DNA of 64,000 nt, from NCBI GenBank assembly GCA_964352215.1, contig CAYGRE010000023.1, positions 1 through 64,000 on the forward strand. Reading direction: 5' to 3'. Positions 60,660 to 64,000 of the stretch are shown here, piece by piece; positions within the stretch are counted from its first letter, which is position 1, and each line of letters starts with the position of its first letter. The stretch comes from CAWUKT01 sp964352215 (GTDB lineage: Bacteria; Bacteroidota; Bacteroidia; J057; JADKCL01). Both the position numbers and the translations under genes were made by a program. Under the pieces are notes generated by a model. That model made no database searches. It was not told the DNA's origin and worked only from the letters and a program-made list of their open reading frames with translations.

Positions 60660-63600
60660 ATGGTACGAAGCGGTTTTAAATATTGGCTTTTTTTAATCAC
60701 ACTAAGCGCCCTTATCTCAGCTAATGGGGGGGCGTGTGGCAAGGGGGTGGCCAGTATCCACAGCAATAATTTTATCAACTCTGACCAGACCACCTGTAGC
60801 GAAGGGGTTCCTGCTCCGCTCAATGGTACGGTTCCGGTCGGAGGAATTGGGACCTATACCTATGAGTGGCAGTTCAGTAGCGATAATACTACCTACTTAC
60901 CGGCTCCGGGTGTAAGTAGCCAACAGAATTATACATTTCCCTCTGGACTTACTTCGGATACCTGGTACCGCCGCCTGGTCAGTTCTACCGGATGCCCTAC
61001 CGACACAGTTGTCAGCGATACGGTTATGATCACGGTCGTCGCTGCTCCCTGCTCGGAAAGGCTGATTGGGCTATCTACTCTGGTAGACGAATACGGGAAT
61101 GATATCATTGTCGACCCGGTCAATCAATTTGTCTATACTGTCGGCGCGTTTGAAGATTTTTCTCTTTTCCCCGGTTTTGTTCAGGCTGATATGAACCTTG
61201 GAAATGGCAATGGGAATCTGGATGGGTTTCTTGTGAAATTGGATTACAATGGGAATGTTCTCTGGGCAGTAAATATGGGAGGGGCTGGAAATGATGAAGC
61301 GATGGCTTTGACCCTGGCCCCCAATGGCAATATCTATGTGACCGGATATTTTGATGATGTCATTCGCTTCAAATCTGTTTCTGGGGGATTCTCTACCCTT
61401 AGCCCCATGAACCAGGAAGATGTATTTGTGGCGGCTTATGATCCCAGTGGGAATTTACAGTTTTCCGCATCAGGAGGAGGCGCCAATTCAGATTGGGGTA
61501 TGGGGATCACCTCTAATTCTTCCGGCGTTTATGTAACCGGGGTGTATGAAAATGTTGCCAGTTTCGGGTCGCTCACGACCGAATCCACCTTCAGCAATGT
61601 GATCAATGGGTTCATTGTAAAATATTCATATTCAGGAGCAGTACAGTGGTTGGTGGAAATGAAAAGTCCAGGTGATGAACGTCAGCTTTCAGCATTGTTG
61701 AGGGATGCAGCCTATGACATTGCCAGTGACGACGGGAATGTATACGCAGTAGGATATATGGGAGGGAACAATATGCGTTTTGTGGATAGCTCCGGTACTT
61801 TATTGACTTCTCCCAATTTAAATGGTACTGGGAATAGCCCTAACACCTTCATCTGTAGTTTTGATACAGCTGGGGCGCTCAACTGGGGGGTAGTTGTGGA
61901 TGATCCCAGTCCCAACAAGCGCGGGTTCGGGATCGATGTCGATTGTGATGGGGTGTATGTAGCCACCAATATCCACAACAATGGGGTTTTTCCCAGTGGA
62001 ACCGTAATCAATACGCTTACCCATGACAATCCGGTCCTGATGAAACTGGACCTGACCACTGGAATTGACCAGTGGCTGGCCATTCTGGGATCCAACAATC
62101 CCACCAACCATGTTGAAGTCCTGCACGATATCAAAGCAGATGGCTTTGGCAACCTGTACATCTCTGGTTATTACGGCGCCAATGACTTTTTTACCCCGGA
62201 CACTGTATTGGCTCCTGCCCAAGGACTGGACGGGTTCATAGGCAAATTTTCCAATACCGGTAATTTTGAGTGGGCCAGGTCCTTGAATGGGAATGGAGAC
62301 GATGCCGTCTACGCAGTGGCTGTTTCCGGTCAGGATTATATGTTCCTGACCGGTGGCTTTGAAGGGGAGGTCCGATTGGCCCCGGATACCCTGAATGGGT
62401 CCAACGATATCAATCTTCTCTTGGGCAAGGTCAAGGTAGACTCAAGTGGGGTGGGTACCCTGAACTGTTGTTCAGTGGTACCGGTGGGAGGTACCGTCAC
62501 CGCCAGCCAGGATTCGATTTGCATTGGGGATTCTGTTAACCTGACCCTGCAGGGAAGTTCGGGAACAATCCAGTGGGAGATTTCTACTGACAGCGGTGCC
62601 ACCTGGTCCACTATCCCTGCGGCCAATTCTCCATCGATCACGACTTCGCCTACCCAATCCAGCGAGTACAGGGCTGTCGTGAGCGGGGTCAGTCCTTTGT
62701 GTATTCCGGACACTTCAACGGTGGTATCCATTCGGGTCGATGCCATCCCCACTCCGGCAAATGCCGGACCTGACCAGAATCTATGCGGTAACACTTCCGC
62801 CGTATTTGCTGGAAACGCCCCCACCGTCGGGGTGGGTATCTGGGCTTTGGAGACCGGTATGGGAATTCCCAGCCTTCCCAATGATCCCAATTCGCCAGTT
62901 TCCGGACTCAATTCCGGGCCCAATACCTTTGTCTGGAAGATATCCAATGGATCATGTCCGACTTCAACCGATACTGTGATGCTGACTGTGTTGACCACGC
63001 CAGTAGTGAAATTGGGAAATGACACCCTGGTCTGTTTCGGTGACAGCCTGACCCTCTTTGCGGACCCCGGAGGCCTGTATCCCGGAGCAGCCTTTTCCTG
63101 GTCGACGGGTGATACCACCGACACATTGTTGGTAACGTCAGCGGGTACCTATACCGTTGAGGTAGATAGCGGAGGTTGTATTGGCAGGGATACGATAATG
63201 ATAAATTTTGCAGCATCCCCAACCGCAATTCTTCCTGCTGACACCAGGATTTGTGATGGGAGTTTCATCGTACTGAACGCTGACCCTAATGGATTGAATT
63301 TAGGAGCCTCATTTAGTTGGTCCACAGGTGACACCACTAGCAATATTTCGGTTGATACTACTGGTCTGTATTACGTTGATATTTTCTATGCCAACTGCCC
63401 TTCTACAAGTGATACCATCCAGATCACCTCAATTCAAATTCCGATCGTGGACCTTGGAGTGGACACTTTGGTTTGCGGAGGTGACAGCATTCTCCTGAAT
63501 GCAGATTCCGGGGGCTTGTACCCAGGGGCTGGATTTCTCTGGTCAACCGGTGAGTTGACCACCACCATCAATGTGTTTACCGCGGGCACTTATTTTGTCG

Positions 63601-64000
63601 AAATTGATACAGCAGGCTGTATTGGTTCTGATACGATCAGCATTGGCTATACCCCCATACCAGTAGCCATTCTCCCCGGAGATACCTCGATCTGCGCAGG
63701 GGACTCCATCCTTTTGGATGCAGATCCCAATGGTCTGAACGCAGGCGCGGCCTTTTCCTGGTCCACCGGTGAGACCTCCCCTGCAATTGTGGCAGGGTCG
63801 GGACAGTATGCGGTTGACATCTCTTATGCGGGTTGTACACCGGCCAGCGACACCATTCTGATCAGCTCAGCTCTACCTCTGGTGGTCGACCTGGGACCCG
63901 ACACCGTCCTCTGTCAGAATGATAGTCTGGTCCTGAACGCCGATCCCGGGGGCTTGTATCCCGGAGCGACCTATAGCTGGTCTGGAGGTGGAACCACCCA
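60660..64000 (+). CDS. Giant secreted beta-propeller and Ig-repeat protein (3' end outside the window)
   Basis: Open from ATG 60660 to the right edge (at least 1113 codons, no stop). A signal peptide (YWLFLITLSALISANGGA) is followed by an Ig-like unit (EWQFSSDNTTYLPAPGVSSQ). Residues about 140-600 are SBBP-type propeller repeats such as DGFLVKLDYNGNVLWAVNMG and NGNIYVTGYFDDVIRFKSVS. Next come Ig-like units (IQWEISTDSGATWSTIPAAN) and then alternating 70-residue modules ending NADPGGLYPGATYSW. A T9SS sorting domain is expected beyond the edge. The product is probably surface-exposed like its upstream neighbour but has no promoter shared with that operon, since a 430-base gap lies between. Confidence 0.83.
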   Translation, partial: MVRSGFKYWLFLITLSALISANGGACGKGVASIHSNNFINSDQTTCSEGVPAPLNGTVPVGGIGTYTYEWQFSSDNTTYLPAPGVSSQQNYTFPSGLTSDTWYRRLVSSTGCPTDTVVSDTVMITVVAAPCSERLIGLSTLVDEYGNDIIVDPVNQFVYTVGAFEDFSLFPGFVQADMNLGNGNGNLDGFLVKLDYNGNVLWAVNMGGAGNDEAMALTLAPNGNIYVTGYFDDVIRFKSVSGGFSTLSPMNQEDVFVAAYDPSGNLQFSASGGGANSDWGMGITSNSSGVYVTGVYENVASFGSLTTESTFSNVINGFIVKYSYSGAVQWLVEMKSPGDERQLSALLRDAAYDIASDDGNVYAVGYMGGNNMRFVDSSGTLLTSPNLNGTGNSPNTFICSFDTAGALNWGVVVDDPSPNKRGFGIDVDCDGVYVATNIHNNGVFPSGTVINTLTHDNPVLMKLDLTTGIDQWLAILGSNNPTNHVEVLHDIKADGFGNLYISGYYGANDFFTPDTVLAPAQGLDGFIGKFSNTGNFEWARSLNGNGDDAVYAVAVSGQDYMFLTGGFEGEVRLAPDTLNGSNDINLLLGKVKVDSSGVGTLNCCSVVPVGGTVTASQDSICIGDSVNLTLQGSSGTIQWEISTDSGATWSTIPAANSPSITTSPTQSSEYRAVVSGVSPLCIPDTSTVVSIRVDAIPTPANAGPDQNLCGNTSAVFAGNAPTVGVGIWALETGMGIPSLPNDPNSPVSGLNSGPNTFVWKISNGSCPTSTDTVMLTVLTTPVVKLGNDTLVCFGDSLTLFADPGGLYPGAAFSWSTGDTTDTLLVTSAGTYTVEVDSGGCIGRDTIMINFAASPTAILPADTRICDGSFIVLNADPNGLNLGASFSWSTGDTTSNISVDTTGLYYVDIFYANCPSTSDTIQITSIQIPIVDLGVDTLVCGGDSILLNADSGGLYPGAGFLWSTGELTTTINVFTAGTYFVEIDTAGCIGSDTISIGYTPIPVAILPGDTSICAGDSILLDADPNGLNAGAAFSWSTGETSPAIVAGSGQYAVDISYAGCTPASDTILISSALPLVVDLGPDTVLCQNDSLVLNADPGGLYPGATYSWSGGGTT
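63000..64000 (+). repeat. Alternating two-type module array in the right-edge gene
   Basis: Five modules of about 72 residues. Types A (starting about 63000, 63437 and 63874) carry DLG-x-DT-x-x-C and GGLYPGA; types B (about 63211 and 63647) carry AILP-x-DT-x-IC and NGLN-x-GA. The order is A-B-A-B-A, and like modules are spaced about 440 bases apart. Confidence 0.8.

Noticed and set aside
1..64000. tRNA, rRNA, prophage or insertion sequence
   Set aside because: I looked through the intergenic gaps for cloverleaf-like arms, rRNA-like blocks and transposase or integrase motifs and found none that I could support.

Overview
The window looks like chromosomal DNA of a gliding, probably marine or brackish member of the Bacteroidota, most likely near Saprospiria/Lewinellaceae. 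The evidence is a PorP/SprF protein next to an OmpA-family protein with TPR and PD40-like segments, very large secreted proteins with type IX secretion (T9SS) C-terminal sorting domains of both type A and type B, DUF3857/transglutaminase and M28 peptidase families typical of the phylum, and start-proximal TAnnTTTG boxes, the Bacteroidota promoter -7 element. Sodium-coupled transport (AGCS symporter, NhaD) fits a saline habitat. The taxonomic placement is inference; no rRNA or marker set is present.

Layout. 1-7.1 kb (+): a GNAT-like protein, RmlD-type dTDP-4-dehydrorhamnose reductase, AGCS sodium:amino acid symporter, a three-module helix-hairpin-helix protein, a TPR protein and secG. 7.1-12.9 kb (+): fused 2-oxoacid dehydrogenase E1, coaD, protoporphyrinogen oxidase, a secreted PKD protein and clpS. 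12.9-14.5 kb (-): a small secreted protein, an ABM monooxygenase-like protein and a DUF62 SAM hydrolase. 14.5-17.2 kb (+): PhoH and a DUF389 membrane protein. 17.4-36.1 kb (-): a long run of mostly single-gene units: nhaD, Glu/Leu/Phe/Val dehydrogenase, a lipoprotein, a UPF0173 hydrolase, cytochrome P450, a membrane AraC regulator, gcvP, M28 peptidase, rpiB, an unusually elongated tatC, a DUF6169-like gene with a small overlapping upstream gene, a secreted orphan and glyA. 36.2-47.8 kb: a GT-C-like membrane protein (-), SEC-C/DUF1186-like (+), DUF3857-transglutaminase (-), a PLP trans-sulfuration enzyme with RidA (-), a methyltransferase (+) and an ABC exporter (-).

48.1-60.2 kb (+) is a compact four-gene surface operon: a T9SS type B cargo protein, PorP/SprF, the OmpA-family partner, and a 2051-residue adhesin-like protein with a beta-helix, twelve 80-residue HYR-like repeats and a type A sorting domain. 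It is followed by a 430-base gap holding a chimeric gene scar, then by a second giant secreted protein that runs off the right edge at 64,000.

No tRNA, rRNA, CRISPR array, insertion sequence, prophage or recognisable defence island was seen. No clearly new enzymatic system is evident. The most unusual material is: strict-period and alternating repeat architecture in the two giant surface proteins; the recombination scar between them; a TatC with a long periplasmic insertion and charged tail; a small overlapping gene upstream of the DUF6169-like gene; three tandem iteron-like repeats after glyA; a terminator-bounded possible RNA near 20.8 kb; and two genes whose starts are coupled to minicistrons.
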